The notes beneath the pieces were generated by a model. The model was not told where the DNA came from. It made no database searches and saw only the letters and a program-made list of their open reading frames with translations. A stretch of 64,000 nucleotides of DNA from Sphingomonas sp. UNC305MFCol5.2. GTDB taxonomy: Bacteria > Pseudomonadota > Alphaproteobacteria > Sphingomonadales > Sphingomonadaceae. This document shows, one piece after another, positions 41,491-50,824 of this stretch (the stretch's first letter is position 1; each line of letters begins with the position of its first letter). The stretch covers positions 1,426,001 to 1,490,000 of the forward strand of contig NZ_JOOE01000001.1 of NCBI RefSeq assembly GCF_000712135.1, read 5' to 3'. Position numbers and translations under genes: made by a program.

Positions 41491-41614
41491 GCGGCGATTC
41501 CGCGCCCGGTTCCCATGCCGGCAGTCCAGCGGGCCGGACAATCGCTATTCCGCGATTTCCCGAGGCCAAAGGCGCGCCGTTGCCGGCTTCAACTACCTTG
41601 GAACCTTGGGTATC

Positions 41615-42022
41615 TCAGTCCGGCCTGGTGAAGAACCGCTCGATCACGTTCTGCGCCACCCGCGCGGGGCGCAGCGTCTCGGCATCGAGGCAGCACCAGC
41701 TCGATTTGACCTCAGCGAGCACTTCCGACCCGCGCTTGATCACCGTCTCGTAGAATGCGCGCGCGCCCTGGACCTTTTCCAGCAGCACCGTCGCGACGAC
41801 ATCGTCGTCGAGAAAGGCCGGGCGGCGATACGTGATCTCATGCTTCAGCGCGACCCAGAGATGCCGGGCGACCGCTTCCGGCGGCGCGAGGCCCTGCCAG
41901 TGACTGATCACCGCCTCCTGCACCCATTTCAGATAGCTGGCATTGTTGACATGACCCATGAAGTCGATGTCCTCGCGGGAGACATCGATCGGAAATTGAT
42001 ATGGGCGCGCAGTACCTTGCAT
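41615..42022 (-). CDS. Acyl-CoA thioesterase, 4-hydroxybenzoyl-CoA-thioesterase (YbgC/FadM) type
   Basis: 135 residues with a single hot-dog fold. The catalytic segment 'DIDFMGHVNNASYLKW' (Asp and His-Asn-Asn) is the family signature, followed by the long helix and 'HEITYRRPAFLDDDVVATV'. Hydrolyses an acyl-CoA thioester; chain type not predictable. Stands alone between the pectin locus and the DUF1508 gene. Region 42023-42144 upstream shows no gene. Confidence 0.88.
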   Translation of the reverse strand: MQGTARPYQFPIDVSREDIDFMGHVNNASYLKWVQEAVISHWQGLAPPEAVARHLWVALKHEITYRRPAFLDDDVVATVLLEKVQGARAFYETVIKRGSEVLAEVKSSWCCLDAETLRPARVAQNVIERFFTRPD

Positions 42023-42144
42023 GGCCCGGAAAGTACCATCAGACGCGATCGGCAGCGAGCGAAATTCACCGGAAACCCGCAGAAATCCTCAGCTTCCGAT
42101 CAACTGCCCGTTTCCGTAACGGCAATCACGCTGCGTGTCGCGCG

Positions 42145-42318
42145 TCATCCCTCTTCGACAGGCGCGTCGGGGCCGTTCTTGAGGATCGACTCGATCGCAT
42201 TCTTCGCTGAGGCTTTGGACGTATAACCCTCGGTCCAGAAGATCGTCTCGGCATTGTATTTGAACTTGGCGACGTACTCGCCCGCCTTGTTCTGCTCGAT
42301 CACGAATTTATGCGCCAT
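42145..42318 (-). CDS. YegP-like DUF1508 protein
   Basis: 57-residue protein with one DUF1508/UPF0339 repeat: 'FVIEQNKAGEYVAKFKYN' and 'EGYTSKASAKNAIESI'. The domain forms a small alpha/beta unit of unknown function. ATG 42318 with AGGTCGGAGTG upstream. It follows the FAD oxidoreductase gene by 41 bases on the same strand and may be co-transcribed. Only the last 57 codons of the much longer open frame look real. Confidence 0.8.
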   Translation of the reverse strand: MAHKFVIEQNKAGEYVAKFKYNAETIFWTEGYTSKASAKNAIESILKNGPDAPVEEG

Positions 42319-42359
42319 GGGGTCACTCCGACCTTTCGTTGCGGAGCCGCAACCATGGA

Positions 42360-43442
42360 TCAAAACCGCCCTGGCGCGTATCGCCCTGCGTCCAGATGAG
42401 CGACTTCTGCGCCCAGCGGTTTGCCGAGCAGCAGCGCCGCGGCCAGCTTCGCCGCGGCGGGCGCCGTCTGGATGCCGAAGCCGCCCTGCCCGGCGCACCA
42501 GAAAAAGCCCTCGACGGCCGGATCGAAGCCGTACACCGGGAGCCGATCGGGCGCGAAGCTCCTGAGGCCCGCCCATTTGTGCTCGAGCGCCGCGACGCGC
42601 CAGTCGACGACGTGCTCGAACCGATCGATCGCGATCGCCACGTCGAGTTCCTCCGGCGCGGCGTCGCACGGATCGGTGGCGATCTCGTCGTGCGGACTGA
42701 GCCATAGCCTCCCGCCCGCCTCGGGCTTGAAGTAGAAGCTGCCGCCAATATGCGCGACATGCGGGCAATGCTTGGGCGGCGCGGGATCGGTACGGAGCTG
42801 GAGCATCGTGCGGCGATAAGGCTGGATGCCGAGAGGACGGGCACCGGCGATCACCGCCACTGCGTCCGCCCAGGCGCCGGCGGCGTCGACGAGGACGTCC
42901 GCCTCGAATCGGCCCGCGCGCGTATCGAGCAGCCAGCAGCCATTCTCGCGGCGCGCGCTCTCGACCGCGGCCGACACGATGATCTCGCCCCCCGCGCGAC
43001 GGACGGCGGCGAGGTACGCTCCATGCAGCGCCCCGACGTCAATATACTCGCAGCTCGGCTCGTACACACCGAACGTCCATTCGGAACGCAGGCCCGGCAG
43101 CGTATCGCGCGGGTCGACTGCGCGGAGTTCGACGCCTGAGCCTTCGAATTCGGCGAGGAAGGCGTCGATCGCCGCGCGCTCATCGATGCGGCCGATATGC
43201 AGCGAGCCCAAGGGTTCGAGAAATCCGCCCCCTGCCAGCAATGGGCCCGAGGCAGTAGTAAGCGGCTGGATGTCCGGACCGCCATAGGTCTCGGACCAGA
43301 ATGCGGCCGAACGTCCGGTGGCGTGATAGCCGGGCCGATCCTCGGCTTCGAGCAACAGCACGCGGGCATGCTGCGCGACCTCGGCGGCGAGACTCGCGCC
43401 AGCGATCCCCGCGCCGACGATGGCAATGTCGTAGCGGCTCAC
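42360..43442 (-). CDS. FAD-dependent oxidoreductase (DAO family)
   Basis: 360 residues. N-terminal FAD-binding 'IAIVGAGIAGASLAAEVA' and 'LLLEAEDRPGYHATGRSAA', a substrate domain, and a C-terminal FAD-closing 'GFFWCAGQGGFGIQTAPAAA'. The pattern fits glycine/D-amino-acid-oxidase-like or 2-hydroxy-acid oxidase-like enzymes; the substrate is not certain. GTG start overlaps the alpha/beta hydrolase stop (GTGA). Cytoplasmic or membrane-associated. Confidence 0.87.
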   Translation of the reverse strand: MSRYDIAIVGAGIAGASLAAEVAQHARVLLLEAEDRPGYHATGRSAAFWSETYGGPDIQPLTTASGPLLAGGGFLEPLGSLHIGRIDERAAIDAFLAEFEGSGVELRAVDPRDTLPGLRSEWTFGVYEPSCEYIDVGALHGAYLAAVRRAGGEIIVSAAVESARRENGCWLLDTRAGRFEADVLVDAAGAWADAVAVIAGARPLGIQPYRRTMLQLRTDPAPPKHCPHVAHIGGSFYFKPEAGGRLWLSPHDEIATDPCDAAPEELDVAIAIDRFEHVVDWRVAALEHKWAGLRSFAPDRLPVYGFDPAVEGFFWCAGQGGFGIQTAPAAAKLAAALLLGKPLGAEVAHLDAGRYAPGRF

Positions 43443-44386
43443 CGCGGGGCCGCCCTCGCGGCGAGAAAGGCGTCGATCTCATCGATCGCACGATCGCGCA
43501 CCGCATCGGTTTCGCGCAGTATCTCGTGCGCGCTCTCCTTGCCGAACGTGACCAGGCGAATGTCGGGCAGGCGCGGCGCCAGCGCGATCGCGGCCTTGCC
43601 GTCGATCAGCCCGTCTTTCTCCGCGACGAGCATGAGCGTCGGCACGCGCATCGCTTCGATCCGCGGATCGGCGGCGAGTTCGCGTATCGAGCGGAAGCCC
43701 TCGATCACCCACCGCCAGCTCGGCGGACCGGTGAGGATCTCCGGATGCTCGGTCTGCCACCAGATCTCGTCGGCATAGCGATCGGGGTCGTGCGTGAGCA
43801 GCGAGGCGCGGGTCTCGGTGGTGTAGGGCTTCTCGTTCCCCTTCCAGGCGGGCCGCGCAGTATCGCCGAGACCGCCCAGAAAGCGCGCGGCGCGTTCGGC
43901 GAACGGGCCGAAGATGCCGGGCTTGAAGCCGAGCATCGGCGCTACGAGCACCGCGGCGTCGGGCCGGATCACGTCTTCCACCAGCGCGCGCAGCACCAGA
44001 TGGCCGCCCATCGAATGCCCCATCGCCACCTGCGGACCAGGGTTGGCCGGCGCCCACCCCGCCCAGAAATCCCGAAGGTCGCGGACATAATCGGAATAAT
44101 CCTCGATATGGCCGCAGTTCTTCGCCGGCGTCAGGCGGCCCGAACCGCCCTGCCCCCGCCAGTCGAACGAAGTGACATGCCACCCCTCCGCGTGCCAGTG
44201 CGCGAAGGTCTCTAGATATTTCTCGAAAATATCCCCGCGGCCGCCCTGGAACAGGATCGATCCGCGCGGTGTCGGCCTCTCCGCCCGCCAGTCAAACACC
44301 CGGTGTTCCCACCCGTCCGGCGCGGCCCAATGATCGATGCGGGCGCCGGCAGGAAGGGCGCGGCGGTCCTTAAGGGAAGTTGCCAT
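43439..44386 (-). CDS. Alpha/beta hydrolase (monoacylglycerol-lipase/lysophospholipase-like)
   Basis: 315 residues. Nucleophile elbow 'AMGHSMGGHLVLRA' (Ser about residue 121), oxyanion region 'FQGGRGDIFEKY', acid Asp in 'VAEKDGLIDG' and His in 'GKESAHEIL'. Similar to PldB-like lysophospholipases with a serine hydrolase cap domain. No signal peptide. First gene of a hydrolase - FAD oxidoreductase - DUF1508 run; divergent from cpaA with a 49-base gap. Confidence 0.85.
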   Translation of the reverse strand: MATSLKDRRALPAGARIDHWAAPDGWEHRVFDWRAERPTPRGSILFQGGRGDIFEKYLETFAHWHAEGWHVTSFDWRGQGGSGRLTPAKNCGHIEDYSDYVRDLRDFWAGWAPANPGPQVAMGHSMGGHLVLRALVEDVIRPDAAVLVAPMLGFKPGIFGPFAERAARFLGGLGDTARPAWKGNEKPYTTETRASLLTHDPDRYADEIWWQTEHPEILTGPPSWRWVIEGFRSIRELAADPRIEAMRVPTLMLVAEKDGLIDGKAAIALAPRLPDIRLVTFGKESAHEILRETDAVRDRAIDEIDAFLAARAAPR

Positions 44387-44435
44387 GTAGGCTGGTTACG
44401 TTTTGATAAGCCATGTCGTCTAGGCCCTAGGCGGG

Positions 44436-45110
44436 ATGGGGGACGTGTTTCTAACCTTGCTGCTGAGCGCGCTCGGCCTGCTTCTGGTCTCGGCTGGGAT
44501 CGAGGACGCGCGTTCGCGCAACATCGCCAACTGGAAAAACGCCGCGATCGCGCTGCTCGCGCCCGCTTGGTGGTGGGCCAACGGGCTGGTGCCGTGGCCG
44601 GACGCCGCCATTCAGCTCGGCGTCGCCAGTATCGTCTTCGTCTTCTTCATCGGCGCCTTCGCCCTGGGACAGATGGGCGGCGGCGACGTCAAGATGCTCG
44701 GCGCGCTGGCGCTTTGGCTGCCCGTGCAGCCGCTGGTCTACATGCTGGTGCTGATGTCACTGGTCGGCGGCGCGTTGACGATCGTCATGGTCGCGGACCG
44801 CTGGGCCCGGCTGCGCGGGGGCCTCCGCGCACTGCCGTGGCGGACGATCGTTCCGATCGCCTCGGCGATCGCGACATTCGCAGCGCTCGCCTGGTGGAGC
44901 CGGTTCAGCCTCGCGCAGGTGCTGGTCGCGCAGCCCATCGTCACGGCAATCGTCGCAATGGCGCTCGTCGCCGGGCTGGGCGTGCTGCTGCTCGTCGGGG
45001 CCCGCGCGGCACGCAAACGCGGCATCGTCCCGGAGACCCCATACGGAGTGGCGATCGCCATTTCGGCACTGCTCGTTCTTCGCGAACCGATTTTTAACCA
45101 GTTCACGTAA
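44436..45110 (+). CDS. cpaA: Prepilin peptidase CpaA/TadV
   Basis: Cleaves the leader of Flp-type prepilins. 224 residues, about six or seven transmembrane helices. The two catalytic Asp are seen in 'SAGIEDARSRNI' (about residue 24) and 'MGGGDVKMLGALALW' (about residue 83). Longer than the minimal ~170-residue TadV because of an added C-terminal helical part. First gene of the Tad cluster, with 55 bases before cpaB. No Flp pilin gene precedes it. Confidence 0.88.
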   Translation: MGDVFLTLLLSALGLLLVSAGIEDARSRNIANWKNAAIALLAPAWWWANGLVPWPDAAIQLGVASIVFVFFIGAFALGQMGGGDVKMLGALALWLPVQPLVYMLVLMSLVGGALTIVMVADRWARLRGGLRALPWRTIVPIASAIATFAALAWWSRFSLAQVLVAQPIVTAIVAMALVAGLGVLLLVGARAARKRGIVPETPYGVAIAISALLVLREPIFNQFT

Positions 45111-45165
45111 TGCTTAACGCCGGAGCAACTCAACCGGCCATGCAATTGAAAAGGCTTGAAGCGAA

Positions 45166-46188
45166 ATGGATGCACGCAAGCTCATTCTGCTCGTAGGCGC
45201 ACTCGTGGTCGCAGCGATCACGGCGTTCATGGCACGCAACATCCTGGTCGGCGCGCCTGCGCCGAGCGCGAACGCCGTTCCGGCGGCCGTGCAGCCGCAG
45301 AACACCACCGAAGTGATGGTCGCCACGCGCGCGCTTCCAGTGGGCACCATCCTCGACGCCACGTCGGTGAAGTTCGTCGCCTGGCCGAAAGAGCTGATCG
45401 AAGGCGCCTATTACATCAAGGGTGAGGCCGAGCCCGCCAAATTGCAGGGCACGGTCGTTCGCTTCGCCATTCCCGCGGGCCAGCCGATCACGCAGGGTGC
45501 GTTGGTGAAGCCCGGCGATCGCGGCTTCCTCGCCGCGGCGCTCGGGCCGGGCATGCGCGCCGTCACGGTTCCGGTGTCCGCCCAGAGCGCCGTTGCCGGC
45601 TTCATATTCCCTGGCGATCGCGTCGACCTCGTGCTGACTCAGACGGTTGCCGGCGGTGGTGATGGCCCGCCGCTCAAGGCTTCGGAGACGATCCTGCGCA
45701 ACCTGCGCGTGCTCGCCACCGATCAGAAGACCGACAAGCAGTCGGACGACAAGGGCAACACCGTCGTCACCACCTATTCGAACGTCACCGTCGAGGCGAC
45801 GCCCAAGATCGCCGAGAAGATCGCCGTCGCGCAGACCGTGGGGCAGCTCTCGCTGTCGCTCCGCTCGATCGCCGACAACCAGAGCGATCTCGAGCAGGCG
45901 ATCGCCAATGGCGACGTGGACGTGCCGGCTGACGGTGATCCCAAGAAGGAAAAGGAAATGCTGGCGCGTGTCGCGGCTCGTCCGATGGAAGGTGCAGGCG
46001 GCTTCGCCACCGGCGCCGACGTATCGCGCTTCCAGCGCAGCACGGTGCCCGGCAAGCCCAGCGAGGAGCGCAGCGCGCAGCCGGTACCCGGCAGCTATCC
46101 GGGGGGCGTGGCGGTCAGGAAGGGCCCGGTGGTCAATGTGGCCCGGGGCAACAGCGTGACCGAGATTGAGGTCGGGGGTAAGAACTAG
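45166..46188 (+). CDS. cpaB: Flp pilus assembly protein CpaB/RcpC
   Basis: 340 residues with one N-terminal membrane anchor ('LILLVGALVVAAITAFMA'), a SAF/RcpC carbohydrate-binding-like domain ('VMVATRALPVGTILDATSVK', 'QPITQGALV', 'RAVTVPVSAQSAVAGFIFPG') and a flexible Lys/Pro-rich C-terminal part. Works in the periplasm with the secretin. The stop is immediately followed by the cpaC ATG. TTAACC and TTAAC half-sites lie upstream at 45094-45118. Confidence 0.92.
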   Translation: MDARKLILLVGALVVAAITAFMARNILVGAPAPSANAVPAAVQPQNTTEVMVATRALPVGTILDATSVKFVAWPKELIEGAYYIKGEAEPAKLQGTVVRFAIPAGQPITQGALVKPGDRGFLAAALGPGMRAVTVPVSAQSAVAGFIFPGDRVDLVLTQTVAGGGDGPPLKASETILRNLRVLATDQKTDKQSDDKGNTVVTTYSNVTVEATPKIAEKIAVAQTVGQLSLSLRSIADNQSDLEQAIANGDVDVPADGDPKKEKEMLARVAARPMEGAGGFATGADVSRFQRSTVPGKPSEERSAQPVPGSYPGGVAVRKGPVVNVARGNSVTEIEVGGKN

Positions 46189-47880
46189 ATGCGCAGCAAC
46201 ACACTCCTGAACCGGGCGCTCGGCGCCACGGTGACGGCGGCCCTGGCGATGAGCCTGCCCGCCCAAGTGATGGCCCAGTCGCGTCAGCAGGCGCGGGTAG
46301 GGAATCTTCCGGTCGGCGCACAGCGCCCGACCAGCGAGGTCCTGCTCTCGATCGGCGAGGGCGAACTCGTAACGCTTCCCGCCAACGTCGCCAACGTATG
46401 GACCTCCAATCCGGCCGTTGCCGACGTCTACGTCGCGAATCCGCGGCAGATCCATCTGTTCGGCAAGGAATTCGGCGAGGCGACGATCTTCGCGACCACC
46501 GCCAGCGGTGCCGTGGTCTATTCGACCAACGTTCGGGTGAGCCAGAACATCACGTCGATCGATCGGATGATGCGGGTAGCTATGCCCGACGCGGACATCA
46601 AGGTGACCACCGTCGGGCAGATCGCGGTGCTCACCGGCACGGTCGCGTCTCCAGACGACAGCGAGCAGGCCCAGCGCCTGGTGACTTCGCTGCTCAACCC
46701 CGGCGTCAACGTCTCTGATCCGGCAACGCCGCTCAAGATCGGCGTAATCAACCGCCTCAAGACAGCGACTCCGCTGCAGGTGAACCTTCAGGTGCGCTTC
46801 GCCGAAGTGAACCGCAGCTTCGCCAAGAATGTCGGCGTCAATATCACGACCCGCGACCAGACGGGCGGCTTCACCTTTGGCGTGGCCAGCGGGCGCAACC
46901 CCGGTTCCTTCACGCCCGGCCAGCTGGCCAATTTCCCGATCGCACGCATTCCGACCGCGAACGGCGGCATCATCGAAGGGCCCTATGATCCTTCGACCGG
47001 CCAGTTCCTCAATCCACGCGCCACGGACGTGACCAACATCGCCAAGGGCAACGATTTCTCGACCCTGGGGCTGGCGGGCAAGCTGTTCGGCATGGATGTG
47101 CTGTCCGCGATCGACATGGGCGAGACGATGGGCCAGGTGACCGTGCTGGCCACGCCGAATCTGACGGCACTTTCGGGCGAGACCGCGACCTTCCTGGCCG
47201 GCGGCGAAATCCCGATCCCGATCTCCCAGGCGCTCGGCGCGGTTTCGATCGAATTCAAGCAATATGGCGTCAGTCTGGCCTTCACGCCGACCGTGCTGGC
47301 AGATGGCCGTATTTCGCTTCGTGTCCGTCCGGAGGTCTCGCAGCTTTCGTCATCCGGCGCCGTTCAGTTCAACGGCACGGTCATCCCTGCGCTCAGCACG
47401 CGCCGCAGCGAGACCACGGTCGAACTGGGTTCGGGCGAGAGCATGGTGATCGGCGGCCTGCTGCAGAACACCCACAACAATTCGATCAGCAAGATTCCCG
47501 GGCTTGGCGATGTCCCGATCCTGGGAACATTGTTCCGCTCGAACGGCTTCCAGCGCAACGAGACCGAGCTGATGATCGTCATCACGCCGTATCTGGTGAA
47601 GCCGGTCAATGCGAACCAGATCGTGCTGCCGACCGACGGCTATCGCGCACCGGACGATTTCCAGCGGATCTTCGGCGGCCAGCTGAGCGCCGGCACCACC
47701 GGCGGGGATCGGCCGAAGCCGACCATGGCACCCAGCAGTGCGACGCCCGCAGTCGGGGCGTTCGCGCCGGGGCCAGCGATGCCGGCACCCGCCAATCCGG
47801 TCACCCAGCCTCCCAAGGCTGCGCCCGCCCCGTCCAAGCCGAAAAAGGGTGGCTCCGCTACCCCCGGCTTCGGCTTCTGA
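46189..47880 (+). CDS. cpaC: Tad/Flp pilus secretin CpaC/RcpA
   Basis: 563 residues forming the outer-membrane secretin channel. Signal peptide to about residue 30, N-terminal secretin domain ('GELVTLPANVANVWTSNPAV'), a BON-like region ('VGQIAVLTGTV'), then the C-domain 'VTVLATPNLTALSGETATFL', 'GGEIPIP', 'RRSETTVELGSGESMVIGGL' and 'IPGLGDVPILGTLF'. A Pro/Ala-rich tail of about 60 residues ends in 'GFGF'. Directly abuts cpaB and precedes cpaD by 18 bases. Confidence 0.95.
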   Translation: MRSNTLLNRALGATVTAALAMSLPAQVMAQSRQQARVGNLPVGAQRPTSEVLLSIGEGELVTLPANVANVWTSNPAVADVYVANPRQIHLFGKEFGEATIFATTASGAVVYSTNVRVSQNITSIDRMMRVAMPDADIKVTTVGQIAVLTGTVASPDDSEQAQRLVTSLLNPGVNVSDPATPLKIGVINRLKTATPLQVNLQVRFAEVNRSFAKNVGVNITTRDQTGGFTFGVASGRNPGSFTPGQLANFPIARIPTANGGIIEGPYDPSTGQFLNPRATDVTNIAKGNDFSTLGLAGKLFGMDVLSAIDMGETMGQVTVLATPNLTALSGETATFLAGGEIPIPISQALGAVSIEFKQYGVSLAFTPTVLADGRISLRVRPEVSQLSSSGAVQFNGTVIPALSTRRSETTVELGSGESMVIGGLLQNTHNNSISKIPGLGDVPILGTLFRSNGFQRNETELMIVITPYLVKPVNANQIVLPTDGYRAPDDFQRIFGGQLSAGTTGGDRPKPTMAPSSATPAVGAFAPGPAMPAPANPVTQPPKAAPAPSKPKKGGSATPGFGF

Positions 47881-47898
47881 TGTCCTGAGGAGATCGCA

Positions 47899-48522
47899 AT
47901 GTTGTCGCGCTTCACTCCCCTCCTCCTGGCTCCGGTCGCGCTGCTCAGCGCGTGCGGGACCTATAATGGCGGTGTCGACTCGGTGTACCAGCCGGTGGTC
48001 GAACGAAACGATTACGTCTTCGACGTCCGGACCGCGGGCAACGGGCTCGCGTCGGGCGAAAGCCAGCGTCTCGCAGGCTGGCTCCAGTCGATGGGGCTTC
48101 GCTACGGCGATCGCGTGGCGATCGACGATGGCGGAAACGGCACCGGCGCCCATGACGAGATCGCGGCGCAGGCGAACCAATATGGCCTGATGCTGTCGGA
48201 CCAGGCGCCGGTCACCGTGGGGCAGATCGCTCCGGGCACGGTACGCGTCGTAGTTACGCGGATGACCGCCAGCGTTCCCAACTGCCCCGATTTCTCGCGT
48301 GTCTACCAGCCTGACTACTCGGCGAGCACGAGCTCCAATTACGGCTGCGCGACCAACAGCAATCTTGCCGCGATGGTCGCCGATCCCAGCGATCTGGTCC
48401 GTGGCGCCGCGGGTTCGCCGGTCAGCGATCAGATGACCGGTAACAAGGCAATCAACGCGTTTCGCGGCGCGAAGCCTTCGGGCAGCGGCGGCACCGTGAA
48501 GACCGACGGAGGCACCAAGTGA
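47899..48522 (+). CDS. cpaD: Pilus assembly lipoprotein CpaD
   Basis: 207 residues with lipobox 'VALLSAC' (Cys about 19). CpaD_pilus features: 'QPVVERNDYVFDV', 'LAGWLQSMGLRYGDRVAIDD', and 'CPDFSR' with the later 'NYGCATNSNLAAMVADPSDL'. Thought to support the secretin in the outer membrane. Start preceded by GAGGAG-like 'CTGAGGAGATCGCA'. Overlaps cpaE by four bases. Confidence 0.92.
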   Translation: MLSRFTPLLLAPVALLSACGTYNGGVDSVYQPVVERNDYVFDVRTAGNGLASGESQRLAGWLQSMGLRYGDRVAIDDGGNGTGAHDEIAAQANQYGLMLSDQAPVTVGQIAPGTVRVVVTRMTASVPNCPDFSRVYQPDYSASTSSNYGCATNSNLAAMVADPSDLVRGAAGSPVSDQMTGNKAINAFRGAKPSGSGGTVKTDGGTK

Positions 48523-49796
48523 ACGCGCCCTTCAATCCCTCGCGCACCGGCCATCGCGAGCCGTTCGTCGCTTTCGTCTGTGACGAGGCGACGGCCGAGG
48601 CGCTGCGCCCCATCGCCGTCGAGCTCGGCTGGTCGCCCGAAAAGGTCAACAAAGGCGGGCTGCGCAACGCAGTCCAGACTCTGTCGGTGTCGGCGAGCCC
48701 CAACGTGCTGTTCGTCGATCTCTCCGAATCGGGCGATCCGCTCAATGACATCAACGCGCTCGCCGAAGTGTGCGAGCCCGGCACGATCGTGATCGCTTCC
48801 GGGCAGGTCAACGACGTGCGCCTGTATCGTGACCTCGTCGCGAGCGGGATCCACGATTATCTGCTCAAGCCGCTCAACCCCGACGCGCTGCGCGACACCT
48901 TTTCCCAGGCGCAAGCCGCGCTCAACGCGCCCAAGCTGGCCGAACAGGGCAGCGACGTGCCGCATTGCGCCGTGGCGGTGATCGGCACGCGCGGCGGCTG
49001 CGGCGCGTCGACGATCGCGACTTCGCTTGCGTGGCTCCTGAGCGATAAGCACAGGCGCACGACCGCATTGCTGGACCTCGACGTGCATTTCGGCACCGGG
49101 GCGCTCGCGCTCGATCTCGAGCCCGGCCGCGGCCTGACCGATGCGATCGAAAATCCGAGCCGCATCGACGGTCTGTTCATCGAACGCGCGATGGTGAAAG
49201 CCTCGGATCGGCTCGCCGTGCTCTCGGCCGAGGCGCCGATCAACGCCCCGGTTCTGACCGACGGCGCTGCATTCTATCAGCTGCAGGAAGAGATGCGCGG
49301 GGCGTTCGAATGCACCGTGGTCGATCTGCCGCGCAACATGCTGGTCAATCACCCGCACCTGATCACCGACGTTCAGGTCGCGGTGCTGGTCACCGAGCTG
49401 ACGCTCGCCGCCGCGCGCGACGCTATCCGCATCCTCAGCTGGTTCAAGTCGAACGCGCCGCAGACCCAGGTCATCGTCGTCGCCAACAAGGTTCAGCCGC
49501 AGGCAGTGCTCGAGATCAGCCGCAAGGACTTCGAAGGCTCGATCGAGCGCAAGATCGACGTGCTGATCCCGTTCGAGCAGAAGTTCGCGGCTCAGGCCGC
49601 CAAGCTCGGCAAGCCGCTCGCCGAAGCCGGCAAGGCGGCCAAGTCGCTGGCGCCACTGACGGACCTCGCGACGCGGATCACCGTCATCACCGATTCGGGC
49701 GAGCGCGACGATAATACGGCGCCCGCCAAGGGATCGAAGGGCAGCTCGCTGTTCGACAAGATCAAGGTCAAGATGCCGTCAAAGGCAAAGAAGTAA
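48519..49796 (+). CDS. cpaE: Pilus localisation ATPase-like protein CpaE/TadZ
   Basis: 425 residues. N-terminal receiver-like domain (residues 10-135, 'LFVDLSESGDPLNDI', 'GIHDYLLKPLNP'), then a MinD/ParA-type P-loop domain: deviant Walker A 'GTRGGCGASTIATSLAW' and 'TALLDLDVHFG'. The normal Lys of the first P-loop position is absent, as in other TadZ proteins. Helps place the Tad machine at a pole. The C-terminal ~50 residues are Lys-rich. Followed after 50 bases by tadB, with no cpaF/tadA gene in between. Confidence 0.93.
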   Translation: MNAPFNPSRTGHREPFVAFVCDEATAEALRPIAVELGWSPEKVNKGGLRNAVQTLSVSASPNVLFVDLSESGDPLNDINALAEVCEPGTIVIASGQVNDVRLYRDLVASGIHDYLLKPLNPDALRDTFSQAQAALNAPKLAEQGSDVPHCAVAVIGTRGGCGASTIATSLAWLLSDKHRRTTALLDLDVHFGTGALALDLEPGRGLTDAIENPSRIDGLFIERAMVKASDRLAVLSAEAPINAPVLTDGAAFYQLQEEMRGAFECTVVDLPRNMLVNHPHLITDVQVAVLVTELTLAAARDAIRILSWFKSNAPQTQVIVVANKVQPQAVLEISRKDFEGSIERKIDVLIPFEQKFAAQAAKLGKPLAEAGKAAKSLAPLTDLATRITVITDSGERDDNTAPAKGSKGSSLFDKIKVKMPSKAKK

Positions 49797-49846
49797 CCAA
49801 TCCGCGCCTAAGCTGCGCGGGTTAACGGGTTCGGAGGCACGTCGGC

Positions 49847-50824
49847 GTGGAATTGCTGCCGGTTTTGATGCTCGGTGGGGGTGCCTTCCTGGTGCTTACG
49901 CTGATGGTGCTCGCTTTTTCCGGGCCGAACGCCGCGCGCGCAAGTGCACGGCGCCTGACCGGCTTGCGCGAGCGTCACGCCGGCGGCGCCGGCGCGGTGG
50001 CGATGGAAGCGCAGATCCGGCGCGTCACCGCCAAGAGCGCATCGGGGATGGACCTCGCCGCCTCGCGCTTCATGCCCAATCCAGCCTTGCTCCAGAAGCG
50101 GCTCAACATGACCGGCAAGAACTGGACGCTGAGCCAGTACGGCATGATCACATTGGGACTGATCATGGTGCCCGGCGCACTACTCTATCTCAACGGCGTG
50201 CCGATCTGGCTGGCGCTGTTCCTTTCGCTGTTCCTTGGGGTCGGCCTGCCGCACAAGGTAGTCAGCTTCTTCATCAAGCGCCGCATTACCAAATTCACCT
50301 CGAAGTTCCCCGACGCGATCGAACTGCTCGTGCGCGGCCTGCGTTCGGGCCTTCCGATCACCGAAACCATGGGGGTCGTCGGTCAGGAGGTCGCAGGACC
50401 GGTCGGAGAGGAATTTCGCTCGGTAACCGACAAGATGAAGATCGGCCGCACGCTCGACGCCGCGCTGCAGGAGACTGCGGACAGGCTCGGCACGCCCGAA
50501 TTCCAGTTCTTCACCATCACCATCGCTATCCAGCGCGAGACCGGCGGCAACCTCGCCGAGACTCTCTCCAATCTGGCCGAGGTGCTGCGCAAGCGCGCGC
50601 AGATGAAGCTCAAGATCAAGGCGATGTCGTCGGAATCCAAGGCTTCGGCGCTGATCGTCGGCTCGCTGCCGTTCATCGTGTTCACCTTGGTGTGGTTCAT
50701 CAACAACAACTACATGGCCAACTTCTTCAAGGATGAGCGCCTGATGGTCGCCGGTGGCGGCGGGCTGATCTGGATGTCGCTCGGCGCCTTCATCATGGCC
50801 AAGATGGTCAATTTCGAGATCTGA
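49847..50824 (+). CDS. tadB: Tad secretion inner-membrane protein TadB
   Basis: 325 residues with the T2SSF (GspF-like) fold: N-terminal helix, two central helices (about residues 100-145) and two C-terminal helices, with 'FPDAIELLVRGLRSGLPITET', read as FPDAIELLVRGL and RSGLPITET, and 'FFTITIAIQRETGGNLAETL'. GTG 49847 start, CGGAGG ten bases upstream. Forms the inner-membrane platform with TadC. Stop overlaps the tadC start by one base. Confidence 0.93.
   Translation: MELLPVLMLGGGAFLVLTLMVLAFSGPNAARASARRLTGLRERHAGGAGAVAMEAQIRRVTAKSASGMDLAASRFMPNPALLQKRLNMTGKNWTLSQYGMITLGLIMVPGALLYLNGVPIWLALFLSLFLGVGLPHKVVSFFIKRRITKFTSKFPDAIELLVRGLRSGLPITETMGVVGQEVAGPVGEEFRSVTDKMKIGRTLDAALQETADRLGTPEFQFFTITIAIQRETGGNLAETLSNLAEVLRKRAQMKLKIKAMSSESKASALIVGSLPFIVFTLVWFINNNYMANFFKDERLMVAGGGGLIWMSLGAFIMAKMVNFEI

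Noticed and set aside
45130..47262. 710-codon minus-strand frame over cpaB-cpaC
   Set aside because: Antisense to two well-supported pilus genes; composition typical of a shadow frame and no recognisable domain.
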